Made by a program: the position numbers and the translations under genes. The notes beneath the pieces are model-generated. The model saw only the letters and a list, made by a program, of their open reading frames with translations. It was not told where the DNA came from and made no database searches. A DNA stretch of 64,000 nucleotides from Melastoma dodecandrum. Taxonomy: Eukaryota > Streptophyta > Magnoliopsida > Myrtales > Melastomataceae. Location: assembly GCA_029817715.1 (NCBI GenBank), contig JARUPY010000528.1:1-64000 (forward strand). Direction: 5' to 3'. Every line of letters starts with the position of its first letter. Within the stretch, counting starts at the first letter, position 1. This document shows positions 1 to 9,473 of the stretch, piece after piece.

Positions 1-980
1 CGCGCTGAAGATGCTGAGCCTGCCGGTCCTCGTGTTCCCGGGCGACTCACGACATTGGAGCAGGCCGGACTCGCCAACTTTAACCGCGTGCTCAAGGCGG
101 ATCCGCTGCCCAAGGCCCTCACGGTGCGGGGCGCGCGGTGCCTGTTCCTGGAACAATCAGCGGGCCGGGCTTCCGGCGGCCACGAATTCCGCCTCGGGAG
201 CACACCAGGAGAGCTGGGCTACGGCCCGCGAACTCGGCGAGGCGCGGCGGCTCGGCCATGCCGAGCCTCGTCTTCACCCATAACCTATCCCGACGACCTC
301 AAGGGCGAGGGAGAGACCGAGGGGACCATGGTCGGCCTGCTGGCCGACAACGGACGTGGCGCTCGTCGACATGGGCCATACCCACTACAACGAACTCGCC
401 AACGAACGGCCGCACGATCTTTCGCCGCGGACGCGGTCGACGGGCCAGATCGAGGAAGGGCCGGTCGGTCTACTCGATTCGCGACGCTCGAACGCGGGCG
501 TTGTGGTAGCTGGCGCTTCAAGGCGCTGGACCGTGCCTTACACCACTCTAGGTGCTCGTGACCAGGCCCGGCCGGACACAGGCTGATGCGGCGCGCCGAC
601 CTGAGCGTGGATGGGCCGCTGCACCGTGCGGGCGCTGGTGATCGGCGCGAACCGGCCCGGCCAGGTGAACCTGCCGGCGTCGGGGAGGGCGAGGCCGGTG
701 GAGATGACGCGCCAGGACGGCGGCCGGGTCTGGAGCGCCGAGGTCGACATGCCCGACGACCGGCTCGTCCCGATCGAGGTACGACGCCGTCGACGCGCTC
801 GGGCGCCCCGGCGTCCAAGACATCCTGGCCGCCGGGGCCGGGCTACGTGCCGCCGGCCCGCGCGGCGCGCGGAAGCGATGCCGATGCGGTCGGGGCCTGG
901 CCCGAGAACGGCATCTTCGGCACGCAAGCTCGGCCCCAACCGGAACGGCGTCGCCGCACTCCTGAGCGCGCGTCCCGCCC
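1..980 (+). pseudogene. Metallophosphoesterase, 5'-truncated and frameshifted
   Basis: Pieces of a calcineurin-like phosphoesterase are spread over all three forward frames. Near position 20 an FPGD motif is visible (the usual metal-binding GNHD-like position). About 280-300 gives FTH then YPDDLKGEGE, and 370-402 gives MGHTHYNELAN, the GHTH metal-binding signature of the family. A beta-rich C-terminal extension follows to about 950. The start lies outside the window. I count at least five frame changes, so as written no functional protein can be made. The order of motifs follows the family, which argues for one gene rather than several small ORFs. The indel density matches the error-rich first 2.8 kb, so it may be intact in the organism. 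Confidence 0.6.
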
Positions 981-1007
981 CGTTCCCCTTCTTTTTCGAC
1001 TTCGAGG

Positions 1008-2385
1008 CGGCCCCCGTGTCGCAGTTTCCAGATGTGGACCTGGGGCATCTAGCCCTGGCCACCGCCGGCGTGATCATCCGGCCTTTCGGCTGGCCCGAGG
1101 CCATCTGGGCGGTGGCGGGTGCGGCCCTGCTGGTGGTGGCGGGACTGCAGTGACGTGGCGCGGACGCCCTGGTAGGGGGTCGGCAAGGGGGACGGACGTC
1201 TACCTCTTCCTGAAACCGGCGATGATGTTTTTTTTTTACTGATCTCCGAGATCGCACCGCGAGGAAGGGATGTTCGACTGGCTGGCGGCCATGGCCACGC
1301 GGCGCGCCAAGGGATCGGCGACGCACGCTCCTCTTCCTGGCTGATCTACCTGGTCGGCACCGTGGTGACGACCTTCATGTCCAACGACGCGACCGCCGTG
1401 GTGCTGACCCCGTCGGTTCGCGGCGGGCCGTGAAGACCGCCAAGGCCAAGGACCCGCTGCCCATACCTCTTCATTCTGGCGCCATTCATCGCCACACGCG
1501 CGCCTCCTTCGTGCTGCCGATCTCCAATCCCGCCAATCTCGTTGATCTACGCGCACCCCACATGCGGCGCTCGCTGCTCGAATGGCTCGCCCCGCTTCGC
1601 CTCACCCCGTTCGGGTCCTGGTCGATCATCGCCACCTATGCGGTTTCTGCGCCTGACGCAAGCGGCGCATCCTCGCCGCCGACAGGATCGAGGGCCGACG
1701 TCGAGGTCCCGAACCTCGGCGGTGCGCCCCGACCGGCAAGCTCGCCGGGGCGGGGATCCATGGCGGGGGGTGAGACCGCAGACCGCGCGGCCGGGCCTCC
1801 TCGGCGCCTCCAGACATCCATGCTCGGCCTGGCGCCACGGCCATCTACGGCCACATCGCGACGCGCGGCGCTCGGTGCTGGCCGTGAAGCGCGCCAATCC
1901 CTGGTCCACCGTGAAGGAACATCTCCTGGGCGGTTCTGCCGCTGGTGGCGGGCCTCTTCGTCATAGGTCGAGGCGCTCGATCAAAGACGGGGCTGAATCG
2001 GAATGATCGGCGACGCGCGTCCACCGCGCCGCCGCCGGCCGTCGTTCGACCGAGGAACCGCCTGGGGGGCCGGCCGTTATCAATCACGCGGTCCTGTGCA
2101 ACACACATGAGAAGCAATCCTGCCGGCCGGCCTTCATCGCGGGCCCGCCGTGCAGGGCGTGCGCCTCGTCTCGCACCAGGTGACGAGCGCGAATCCTGAT
2201 CGTCGTCGACATCGGGCCGAAACCTGTCGGTGACCGGCTCGCTCGCCACCCATCCTGTGGCTCACGGCGCTGGAAGCGGCGAGTGCGTCAGCGTTCGCGG
2301 CCTGCAGTTCCTGATAGCACGGCGTGCTGGTCATGCCGCCGGCCCTGATCCTGGTCCCTGAGCGGCGCTTCGTCCTCGCTGCATT
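1008..2385 (+). pseudogene. arsB: ArsB-like arsenite/anion permease, frameshifted
   Basis: Fragments in successive frames keep the order of an ArsB-type inner-membrane arsenite efflux permease. A first hydrophobic stretch lies at about 1040-1150. SNDATAVVLTP is at about 1380-1410, LPISNPANL at about 1515-1542, and NLSVTGSLATILWL-like sequence at about 2220-2260, followed by VMPPALIL near 2333. These are the signature loops of the family. The span of about 1.38 kb fits the usual 420-430 residues. A run of nine T at about 1228-1236 and many small indels break the frame at least seven times. No arsR or arsC is visible nearby, so the true substrate (arsenite or another anion) is uncertain. It could be sequence error rather than a dead gene. 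Confidence 0.6.
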
Positions 2386-2799
2386 GACCGGCTCCCGGGG
2401 GGGGAAAGGGGGGGGGGGGCCCCCGACGGTTCGCCTGGCGTTGGCGTCCGACTCGATCCCGCCCCGGCAGGCCTGTCGGCGGGGCCGGAACGGCCGGAGG
2501 GGACGCCGGCTGGGTCCCGCCGTTCATCGCGGGACAGTCCTGTCCGCCGGCCTCGCCGCCCTCTCTGGCCCTGGCGGTTCAGCGGCGGCGGTCTACGGCG
2601 CCCAGACCCACTGTTCGAAGACGGTGGCGGGTGGCCCGCCGGGCGGCACCGAGCCGGTCCGCTGCGTTCGTGCTTTCGCGGCCTGCCCTCGCGGCGGCCC
2701 TACAGGGACGACCCGCCTCAGGATCCACGACTCTTCGACCGACGTGCGCGAGACAGCGCCAGCGGCCCTGGAACAGGGGCAGGGCGGATCTCCCCGTGA

Positions 2800-3915
2800 G
2801 TGAGGCCGGATGTCGCTTGCCGAGCCGGCGGGCTGACGCTGGCGGTGCTGCGGGACCAGGCCATGATCGTTGGCGTCCCACCGGAAGACCGGCGGCATCA
2901 GGGTCCTTCCCCCGGCCTCGCCGGCAAGCGGCTCGGCATCCTGGCACATCACGAGGACGACGTCTCGCTGCTGCGCACGCTGCTCGGCTATTACGCGCTC
3001 TCGCTTCAGACCGGCGACGTCGCGGGGCCGGTCCCGCGCTTCGGCGTGCGCCTCGTGTCCCTGGCCGAGGACGGGATCGCCGAGGCCTTCCGAACGCGCC
3101 GCATCGACTTGCTCGTGGTCAACATCATCGCGCCTTCGGCGCCGCGCGCCATCGCGCTCGTGGCGGCGGTGCAATCGGCGGCCCGGGACGGCAAGGTCGC
3201 CTTCGCGGCCGTGGACGACGACGACGCCATCATCGAGCGCTTTCCCCTGCTGCAGGCCGTCACGGTGCAGAGCGGGCTCTTCGGCGGGCGCCCGAAGGTG
3301 CCCGAGGACGACGTCAAGACGATCGGCGCCTCCTACCGGCTCATGGCCCGCGCCTCGCTGAGCCGGACGGTGGTGGCGGACGTGACGCAGCACCTCTTCG
3401 AGATGCGGTCCACGCTCGCCAGGGCCACGGTGGCGGCCGATTACGTGACGGCGCCGAGCTACGACGCGACGGTCGCCGCCACCAGCGCCCGCCTCCCCAA
3501 CCATCCGGGCGCGATCGACTATTACGAGCGCGAGCAGCGCGGTTTCGTGGACCGCTACGGCGATCTCGCCTATTTCGTCGCGCTGGTCTGCGGCGGCCTG
3601 GGCTCGGCCTGGGCCTGGCTGCGTCAGCACCTGTCCCGGCTGCGGCGGGAGCGCATCGACGAGATCACCGATCGGCTGCTGGAGATCATCGCCGAGGCGG
3701 ACGACACCGACGATCCCGCGACGGCGCAGCGGCTCGGCCGGGAGGTGGACGGGCTGGCCGCCGATGCCGTGCGCTGCGCGCGCGAACGGGCGCCGCCCGA
3801 GCGCATCATGACGGGCGTCGCCATCGCGGTCGCGACGGCGCGCTCCGCCGTCTCGGCGAAGGCGCCGCGCCCCGACACGGCCCCGCCTCAGGCCGGCTCT
3901 TCGGCGAAGGTATAG
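2800..3915 (+). CDS. TAXI-family solute-binding protein (5' part damaged)
   Basis: The clean reading frame starts at 2800, but homologous-looking sequence continues upstream in other frames to about 2530 (hydrophobic start, then a region ending RADLAVVRPDV-like just before GGLTLAVLRDQAMIV). The family is the TAXI type of periplasmic binding proteins, here in the variant with a C-terminal membrane segment (YFVALVCGGLGSAWAWL, residues about 255-275) and a helical cytoplasmic tail. No TRAP permease lies beside it, so a sensor or scaffold role is as likely as transport. The 3' end overlaps the convergent cyclase gene by 28 bases. The 5' frameshifts lie within the error-rich first 2.8 kb, so the full-length gene of about 460 residues is probably intact in nature. 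Confidence 0.65.
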   Translation: MRPDVACRAGGLTLAVLRDQAMIVGVPPEDRRHQGPSPGLAGKRLGILAHHEDDVSLLRTLLGYYALSLQTGDVAGPVPRFGVRLVSLAEDGIAEAFRTRRIDLLVVNIIAPSAPRAIALVAAVQSAARDGKVAFAAVDDDDAIIERFPLLQAVTVQSGLFGGRPKVPEDDVKTIGASYRLMARASLSRTVVADVTQHLFEMRSTLARATVAADYVTAPSYDATVAATSARLPNHPGAIDYYEREQRGFVDRYGDLAYFVALVCGGLGSAWAWLRQHLSRLRRERIDEITDRLLEIIAEADDTDDPATAQRLGREVDGLAADAVRCARERAPPERIMTGVAIAVATARSAVSAKAPRPDTAPPQAGSSAKV

Positions 3916-5093
3916 ACGTCGAGCGGTCGGCCGACGCCGCGCAGCGGGAAGGAGCCGAGCGGCCTCAGGGCCGCCGCGCAGCGGGCCTTGGCCACGAAGG
4001 CGCCCGAGAACAGCGCCTTGGAGCCGATCTCCTTGGTCAAGGTCTCGAGCCGCGATGCCACATTGACGGCGGGGCCGATGACGGTGAAATCGAGGCGGGT
4101 GCGCGAGCCGATGTTGCCGTACATCACGTCGCCGTAGTTGACGCCGACGCCGTAGCCGAGCGGCTCGCGCCCGTCGGCGACGCGGCGCCGGTTCAGCGCC
4201 GCCATGGAGCGGCAGATGTCGGCGACGGCGCCGACGGCGCTCGCGGCGTCCTCGGGGAAGATGGCCAGGAGCCCGTCGCCCATGAACTTGAGGATCTCGC
4301 CGCCGTGCTTCTCGATCGGGTCGGAGAGCGCGTCGAAATAATCGTTGAGCAGCGCGATGACGTCGTCGCGCGGCCACAGGTCCGACAGGGAGGTGAAGTC
4401 GCGGAGGTCCACGATCACGATGGCGGCCTCCACCGTGAAGCCGCTGCCGCGCCGCGTCGCCCCGGCCAGGATCGCCTCGCCGGCGTGCGGTTCCACGTAG
4501 GTGTCCAGCAGGGTGCGGGCGAGCCGGTTCTTGAGGCGCACGTCGGTGAGGCCCGCCAGCACGGGCAGGAGGTCCGACAGCAGCGCGATCTCCTCTTCGG
4601 CGAAGCCGCCCGGCCGGTCGGTGGCGAAGGTGATGAAGTGGCGCTTGCCGAGCGTGAACTCGAAGGGCCAGGCGATATAGTCGGTGAGACCCTGGCGTCG
4701 GAGTTCGTCGAAGAGCGGATAGGCATCCTCGGCCGCGCGCGTCGCGTCGAGACGGGCGCGCACCACCGCGGCGCCGGCGCGGATCGCCGCCGCGGGACTG
4801 TGACGATAGGCCTCGCTCTCGCGCGCCCCGTATTCCGCCGGGCGGAGCTCCGCCTCCGTCAGCCCGCGTCGCCACATGACCCGAACCCCGAGCCACTGGG
4901 GGTTGTGGGTTTCGAGGAACATGCCGGCCCGGGCGACCGGGACGCCCGCCTCCTCCAGGCGCCGGCACAGCGCGACGAAGATGTTGTCGAGGTAGCGCTC
5001 GGTCCGCGTCCCGTTGACGAGCCAGTCGAGGACGGCGGTGCGCCGGGCCGGCCAGCGGCCGGTCTCGAAGGCCTCGGAGGCTTCGTGGATCAT
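3888..5093 (-). CDS. Class III adenylate/guanylate cyclase
   Basis: Predicted 401-residue cytoplasmic nucleotide cyclase. The C-terminal half is a class III catalytic domain. The two metal-binding aspartates are in VIVDLRDFTSLSD and KFMGDGLLAIF, and the transition-state Asn/Arg pair is in GPAVNVASRLETL. All catalytic positions I can check are present. The N-terminal 200 residues are a helical, GAF-like region typical of alphaproteobacterial cyclases and probably sense a ligand. The ATG at 5093 is preceded by a strong GAGGAGG ribosome-binding site (about 5103-5109). An upstream in-frame ATG at 5240 has no such site. The product is more likely cAMP than cGMP from the family, but this is not proved here. 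Confidence 0.85.
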   Translation of the reverse strand: MIHEASEAFETGRWPARRTAVLDWLVNGTRTERYLDNIFVALCRRLEEAGVPVARAGMFLETHNPQWLGVRVMWRRGLTEAELRPAEYGARESEAYRHSPAAAIRAGAAVVRARLDATRAAEDAYPLFDELRRQGLTDYIAWPFEFTLGKRHFITFATDRPGGFAEEEIALLSDLLPVLAGLTDVRLKNRLARTLLDTYVEPHAGEAILAGATRRGSGFTVEAAIVIVDLRDFTSLSDLWPRDDVIALLNDYFDALSDPIEKHGGEILKFMGDGLLAIFPEDAASAVGAVADICRSMAALNRRRVADGREPLGYGVGVNYGDVMYGNIGSRTRLDFTVIGPAVNVASRLETLTKEIGSKALFSGAFVAKARCAAALRPLGSFPLRGVGRPLDVYTFAEEPA

Positions 5094-5308
5094 GGCTGCA
5101 GCCTCCTCGGTCGCCGTCACGGTGGAGCGTGCGGTGCACCATACATCATGGGAGGCGGCGCCACGCTTGCCATGGGGGGCGATGCGGGATTCACCATGCG
5201 GACGCGGCGCCGCACCCTGCGGCCTCTTGGCCTGCAACATTCGCGCGCCGTGGGACTTGTGGCTGCAGCGCCGCCGCAGACGCGCGGTCGGCCCACCAGG
5301 AGCTTGCG

Positions 5309-5659
5309 ATGCCCCAGTTCGACGCGACCATCAAGCACATCAAGGACGGCGTGAAAGGCTACACCGGCAAAGCGGCGGTCGCCAATATCGAGGGCTGGGA
5401 AGCCACGCTCGAGAAGACCGAGGCACCTGGCGTCAAGACGCTGGTCAAGGACCTCGAGACCCTGAAGAAGCACATCCAGGCCGAGAAGCCGAACGGCGAG
5501 CAGATCAAGAAGATCCTGGCCAAGCTCGGCAAGGAGACCGTGACCCTGGCGGGCAAGTCCGAGGGCAAGAACGCCGAGAAGGCCAAGGCGCTCGGCGAGG
5601 CCCTGACCCACAGGGTGGACGCGCCGGAGGACGAGAAGGCGGACGCCAAGGCCGAGTGA
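5309..5659 (+). CDS. Small Lys/Ala/Glu-rich hypothetical protein
   Basis: 116 residues, highly charged (Lys, Glu, Ala), no signal peptide or membrane segment, predicted mostly helical. The start at 5309 has a CCAGGAGC ribosome-binding site a few bases upstream. Codon use is typical of the window. The gene ends just before a strong stem-loop shared with the convergent L,D-transpeptidase. I do not recognise the family. The composition resembles small nucleoid- or stress-associated proteins, but this is only a resemblance. Confidence 0.7.
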   Translation: MPQFDATIKHIKDGVKGYTGKAAVANIEGWEATLEKTEAPGVKTLVKDLETLKKHIQAEKPNGEQIKKILAKLGKETVTLAGKSEGKNAEKAKALGEALTHRVDAPEDEKADAKAE

Positions 5660-5664
5660 CACTT

Positions 5665-5695
5665 GACGGCCCGCCGGCCCGTCCGGCGGGCCGTC
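5665..5695. terminator. Strong hairpin between convergent genes
   Basis: A perfect 13-bp inverted repeat (GACGGCCCGCCGG and its complement) with a 5-base loop lies between two convergent stop codons. There is no U tract on either side, so it is a terminator-like or transcript-stabilising hairpin working in both directions rather than a classic intrinsic terminator. Confidence 0.6.
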
Positions 5696-5700
5696 GCGCC

Positions 5701-6462
5701 TCAGGACGCCGTCGTGCAGGCCGGCCCACCGGGCAGGGGCGCGCCGTCGGGGGCGAAGACGTAGCGATGGTCGCAGACCGCGACCTGCGGGGGCCGCGCC
5801 GTCGCCGCGAAGGCGTCGCTGCCCTGCTTCAGCATGGCCCAGAAGTCCGCGTTCGGGTCGTCGCGGTGCCGCTCGAGGTTGGCCGACGTCATGCGGAACG
5901 GGAAGGCCTCGAGCGGGATCGCGGTCTGGCCGCCCGCGAAGGCCTCGTGGGCGAGGCCGTAGATCTCCTCGATCTGGGCATCGGTCATGGCGTAGCAGCC
6001 GACCGAGCGGCAGCCGCCGTGCACCATCAGGGAATCGCCCGTGCGGCCGAGCGAGCGGTCGTAGGCATTGGGATAGCCGGTGTTGAAGGACAGGTACTCG
6101 CGGCTGTGCGGGTTCATCTGGTTCGGCGCGACCGTGTAGAAGCCTTCCGGCGCCTGGTGGTCTCCGAAGGCCTTCTTGGGCCCGAGCCCGCCCGAGAAGC
6201 GGCAGATGCTGTAGGTCTTCAACGGCCTGTAGCGCCCCTGGCGGTCCTCCTTCAGCACTTCGAGGGTCGAATCCTCCTTGGTGATGCGGATCATGATGGG
6301 GGCGCCGCGGTCCATGTCCTTGGACTCCATCAGCGCCACGGTCTCGGGATAGACGGTGCCGATGTTGACGCGCTCGGCGAGGTCGCCGGCGCAGCCCGCC
6401 AGCACGAGGGCGGCGAGGAGCCCCGGGGCGAGGCGGAGGCCGCGGGAGAACGGAAGGCGCAT
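5701..6462 (-). CDS. L,D-transpeptidase (YafK-like) lipoprotein
   Basis: About 253 residues. The N-terminus has a lipoprotein signal ending in LVLAGC (lipobox), so the enzyme should be anchored in the periplasm. The catalytic YkuD-type motif is present as HGGCRSVGCYAMTD with His, Ser/Arg and the nucleophilic Cys in the right spacing. Family members cross-link peptidoglycan or attach or release proteins from it. ATG at 6462 is chosen because it gives a normal signal peptide. An ATG seven codons upstream is possible. It converges with the small gene at 5309 and shares its terminator hairpin. Confidence 0.85.
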   Translation of the reverse strand: MRLPFSRGLRLAPGLLAALVLAGCAGDLAERVNIGTVYPETVALMESKDMDRGAPIMIRITKEDSTLEVLKEDRQGRYRPLKTYSICRFSGGLGPKKAFGDHQAPEGFYTVAPNQMNPHSREYLSFNTGYPNAYDRSLGRTGDSLMVHGGCRSVGCYAMTDAQIEEIYGLAHEAFAGGQTAIPLEAFPFRMTSANLERHRDDPNADFWAMLKQGSDAFAATARPPQVAVCDHRYVFAPDGAPLPGGPACTTAS

Positions 6463-6606
6463 CACGGTTCGACCAGACCTCACCCAGACAGGACCATTCC
6501 GGCATCCTGCCCGCCCGAGGCGGACGGAATGTGGCGCCGGCGGGCACCGGCCGGCGTTGCGGGACGATGTTGGGCCGGGATGGTGAACGGACCGTATCGG
6601 ACGGTT

Positions 6607-7007
6607 TCAGCCGCCCTGGGGCGGGGGGACCGCCAGCAGCTCCGCCACGCGGGCGACGAAGCGGGCGGCGTCGTCGATCATGTCGGCTGCGTCCCGATCG
6701 GTGACAACGCGGCCCTTGCCGGCTCCATAATCGGCCAGATCTTTGAAACCATATCCTTTGTTCAAGGTCTGGCCCAGCGGTGCGTCCGGTCCGGTTGCGC
6801 CGATAAGGATGCTGAGAACTCGCTTCTGACGCCGGAATGGGTTTTCACGACCTTGCCGGTCCGCTCGAAGATGAATGCCTCGGCGGCATGGAAGACCGCA
6901 TAATAGGCCGAGCGGGCGGCGGCCTTGGGCAGGGGGAGTGCGGCGATCAGACTGGCGTCGCGGAGATCCTCGTAGGCGATCGCCAAATAGTCCGCAGTTT
7001 CCGGCAT
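6607..7007 (-). pseudogene. hepT: HEPN-domain toxin (HepT-like), frameshifted
   Basis: The N-terminal half (ATG at 7007) reads as a HEPN-domain protein with the typical RSAYYAVFHAAEAF helix, which carries the R...H residues expected of HEPN ribonucleases. The frame is lost between about 6810 and 6822. The C-terminal half continues in another frame with GYGFKDLADYG and a final helix, as usual for the family. The start codon overlaps the stop of the upstream nucleotidyltransferase (TGATG), indicating translational coupling. HEPN/MNT pairs act as toxin-antitoxin modules in which the MNT partner modifies the HEPN protein. Whether this copy is really broken or misread by one base cannot be decided here. 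Confidence 0.7.
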
Positions 7008-7324
7008 CACAGATCGATGCCCTCGCGTCGCATCTCATGCATGAAGCCCGTCCTCTGGTTGTAAGAGCCTTCGGGCATGGGAAGAGCGCTGATCAGGGCT
7101 CCATCTTTGTAGAGGATGTCGGTCTCGATCGCAGCGAGAGGTCCGATTTCCTGGCCGAAACTGCGGAAGCTTTTCAAGAATACCGCGACATCATAGTCCG
7201 AGTCGGGCCGGTGATCCCCCCGCGCGCGCGAGCCGAACAGCACCACGCGCTCGATGCGGTCGCCGTAGGCGGCATCGAGTGCGGCGCGGAAGCGGGTCAG
7301 GACGGGATCGTGGGTCGCGGCCAT
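7007..7324 (-). CDS. mntA: Minimal nucleotidyltransferase antitoxin (MntA-like)
   Basis: 105 residues with the signature of the minimal nucleotidyltransferase superfamily: VVLFGSRARG followed by DSDYDVAVF, which carries the catalytic Asp pair. It is encoded directly upstream of a HEPN gene with overlapping stop and start codons, the arrangement of MntA-HepT (type VII) toxin-antitoxin loci. In that family the MNT protein neutralises the HEPN ribonuclease by transferring AMP to it. That this pair works the same way is an inference. ATG at 7324 is the only start giving a compact MNT domain. Confidence 0.8.
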   Translation of the reverse strand: MAATHDPVLTRFRAALDAAYGDRIERVVLFGSRARGDHRPDSDYDVAVFLKSFRSFGQEIGPLAAIETDILYKDGALISALPMPEGSYNQRTGFMHEMRREGIDL

Positions 7325-7496
7325 GGGAAAGGGATAGCACGGCCCCGCATCGCGATCCATCGTTGTGGACGGCGGCAGTCGGAAGGGCACCATCTCCTTC
7401 ACCATCCGGCGGCATCGCACTTGTCGAAACGGCATCCTCGTCGATACACCGCCGTCATGCCGGGCCTTCGGGGTGCCGCCCCGGCCGGGGCGCCTG

Positions 7497-7964
7497 ATGG
7501 CCTCTCTCGTGCTGAAATACCTGCATGTGCTCGGCGCGACCGTCATCCTCGGGACCGGCACCGGCATCGCATTCTTCATGCTGATGGCGCATCTCAGCCG
7601 CGACGCCGCTTTCGTGGCCCGCACCGCCGGAGTCGTGGTGATCGCCGACGCGCTCTTCACCGCGACGGCCGGCATCGCCCAGCCTGTCACGGGCTACCTC
7701 CTCTCGCGCCAACTCGGCCTGCCGCTGACGGAACCCTGGCTCGCCGCCTCGCTCGGGCTCTACGCGGTGGCCGGGCTGTTCTGGCTGCCCGTGGTCTGGA
7801 TGCAGGCGCGCATGCGCGACCTCGCGCGCGAGGCCGCCGTGGCGGGCGCGGCGCTGCCGCCCGCCTACCACAAGCTGTTCCGCCTCTGGTTCGCCTTCGG
7901 CTTCCCGGGCTTCGGTTCGGTCCTGGCGATCGTCTGGCTCATGATCGCCCAGCCCGCTCCGTGA
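7497..7964 (+). CDS. DUF2269 family membrane protein
   Basis: 155 residues with four predicted membrane helices (about 5-27, 45-67, 80-103, 130-150). The N-terminal LVLKYLHVLGATVILGTG pattern is typical of DUF2269, a family of small inner-membrane proteins of unknown function. It is followed after 7 bases by the SDR-DoxX fusion on the same strand, so the two probably form an operon. The pairing of a DUF2269 protein with an NAD(P)-binding DoxX protein suggests a shared role at the membrane, but nothing more specific. Confidence 0.8.
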   Translation: MASLVLKYLHVLGATVILGTGTGIAFFMLMAHLSRDAAFVARTAGVVVIADALFTATAGIAQPVTGYLLSRQLGLPLTEPWLAASLGLYAVAGLFWLPVVWMQARMRDLAREAAVAGAALPPAYHKLFRLWFAFGFPGFGSVLAIVWLMIAQPAP

Positions 7965-7971
7965 GCCGCCC

Positions 7972-9300
7972 ATGACCGACGCGCCCGTCACGATCGCCGT
8001 CCTCGGCGCCTCCGGCCTGATCGGCGGCGCCCTCGCGGATAGCCTGCGCGGCGAGGGTTTCCGCACCGTCGCGGTGGCGCGCCGCTTCACCGCCGCCCAG
8101 GCCCGGCTGTTCGGCGAGGCCGCCGTCACGCATCCCATCGGCGCGGCCTCGGCCGAGGATCTCGCCGATCTGCTGCGCGGATGCGGCGTCGACGTCGTGG
8201 TCAACGCCCTGGGCGTGCTCCAGGAGGGGCCGCGGGGGCGGACCGCCGAGATCCACGAGGCCTTCGTGTCGCGCCTCCTCGCCGCGATGGAGGTCCAGCC
8301 CCGGCCCGTGCTCCTGGTCCACCTGTCGGTGCCGGGCCGCGCCGCCGAGGACGCGACGGATTTCAGCCGCAGCAAGCGGGCGGGCGAGCGGGCGATCGCG
8401 GCCGCCGGGGTGCCTTCGGTCGTGCTGCGCCCCGGCTTCGTGGTCGCGCCCGCGGCCTTCGGCGGCAGCGCGCTCCTGCGGGCGCTGGCCATGCTCCCCG
8501 TGGTCCTGCCCACAGCCCTCGGCGCCCGGCCCTTCGCCGCCACGGCGATCGGCGACATCGCCGCGACGGTGAGCCTCCTCGCCCGGCGCTGGGCCGCGGG
8601 CGAGCGGCGGTGGACGGCGGTCTGGGACGTCTGCGAGCGCCGGCCCGCCACGGTGGCGGCCACCGTCGCGGCCTTCCGGGCGCGGCTCGGCGGGCCGCGG
8701 CCGCTCCTCCGGCTGCCGGTCTGGCTGTTGCGGACGGGAGCTTGGGCGGGCGACGCCGCGGCGTGGCTCGGCTGGTCGCCGCCGATCCGCACCACGGCGC
8801 TGCGCGAGATGCAGCGCGGCGTCGCGGGCGACCCCGAGGCGTGGATCGCCGCCACGGGCCTCGAACCCGCGGGCCTCGACGCGGCCCTGCGATGCCTGCC
8901 GTCGAGCGTGCAGGAGCGGTGGTTCGCGCGGCTCTACCTCCTGAAACCGCTGATCGTCGGCACGTTGGCGGCCTTCTGGTTCGTCTCGGGCGCCATCGCG
9001 CTCACGGTGGCGTTCCGCGCCGCCGCCGCCATCCTGACCGCCCATGGTTTCGCCCCCGGGCCGGCGGACGTCATCACGGCGGTCAGCAGCCTCGTCGACA
9101 TCGGCGTGGGCCTCGCCATCGCGGTCCGCCGGACCTGCCGGGCGGGGCTCCTCGCCGGCATCGTGGTCTCGCTGGCCTATATGGCGGGCGCGGCTGTCCT
9201 GACGCCGGACATGTGGGCCGAGCCGCTGGGCGCTCTCGTCAAGACCGGGCCGGCGATCGTGCTCATGATGGTGGCGCTGGCGATCCTGGAGGCGCGGTAG
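7972..9300 (+). CDS. SDR-family NAD(P)-binding protein fused to DoxX-like membrane domain
   Basis: 442 residues in two parts. Residues 1-290 form an atypical SDR/NmrA Rossmann fold starting with VLGASGLIGG (dinucleotide-binding Gly motif). Residues about 320-440 hold four hydrophobic helices of the DoxX-like type. The same fusion is common in alphaproteobacteria and is annotated only as SDR/DoxX. A quinone- or NAD(P)H-linked redox function at the membrane is plausible but unproved. It is co-directional with the DUF2269 gene. No frameshift is seen. Confidence 0.8.
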   Translation: MTDAPVTIAVLGASGLIGGALADSLRGEGFRTVAVARRFTAAQARLFGEAAVTHPIGAASAEDLADLLRGCGVDVVVNALGVLQEGPRGRTAEIHEAFVSRLLAAMEVQPRPVLLVHLSVPGRAAEDATDFSRSKRAGERAIAAAGVPSVVLRPGFVVAPAAFGGSALLRALAMLPVVLPTALGARPFAATAIGDIAATVSLLARRWAAGERRWTAVWDVCERRPATVAATVAAFRARLGGPRPLLRLPVWLLRTGAWAGDAAAWLGWSPPIRTTALREMQRGVAGDPEAWIAATGLEPAGLDAALRCLPSSVQERWFARLYLLKPLIVGTLAAFWFVSGAIALTVAFRAAAAILTAHGFAPGPADVITAVSSLVDIGVGLAIAVRRTCRAGLLAGIVVSLAYMAGAAVLTPDMWAEPLGALVKTGPAIVLMMVALAILEAR

Positions 9301-9342
9301 GGGGGCTTCCGCCAGGCGGCGTCATGGCCTTATGCGATCCGT

Positions 9343-9473
9343 CGTCATGGCGAGGAGCGCGAGCGACGTGGCCATCCAGGAGGAGGGTGCCGGCATGAGC
9401 CGGCGCGCGATGCCACCTCCGTCCGGGCCGTGGCTCACGCCGGCTGGATCGCGTCGCTGCGCTCGCGATGACG
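9343..9473. repeat. Inverted intergenic repeat element (REP-like)
   Basis: The left arm (9343-9379, starting CGTCATGGCGAGGAGCG) and right arm (9444-9473, ending CTGCGCTCGCGATGACG) are near-complementary over about 30 bases. They are separated by about 65 bases. This is the form of a GC-rich intergenic element repeated many times in many Hyphomicrobiales genomes. The last 10-13 codons of the neighbouring Pr6Pr-like ORF run into the right arm, so that tail is encoded by the repeat. Other copies were not found in this window. Confidence 0.6.

Noticed and set aside
2593..5354. Two ORFs of more than 840 codons, one on each strand
   Set aside because: They are antisense or out-of-frame shadows of the TAXI and cyclase genes. 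Their sequence is Arg/Gly/Pro/Ala-rich without motifs, as expected in high-GC DNA.
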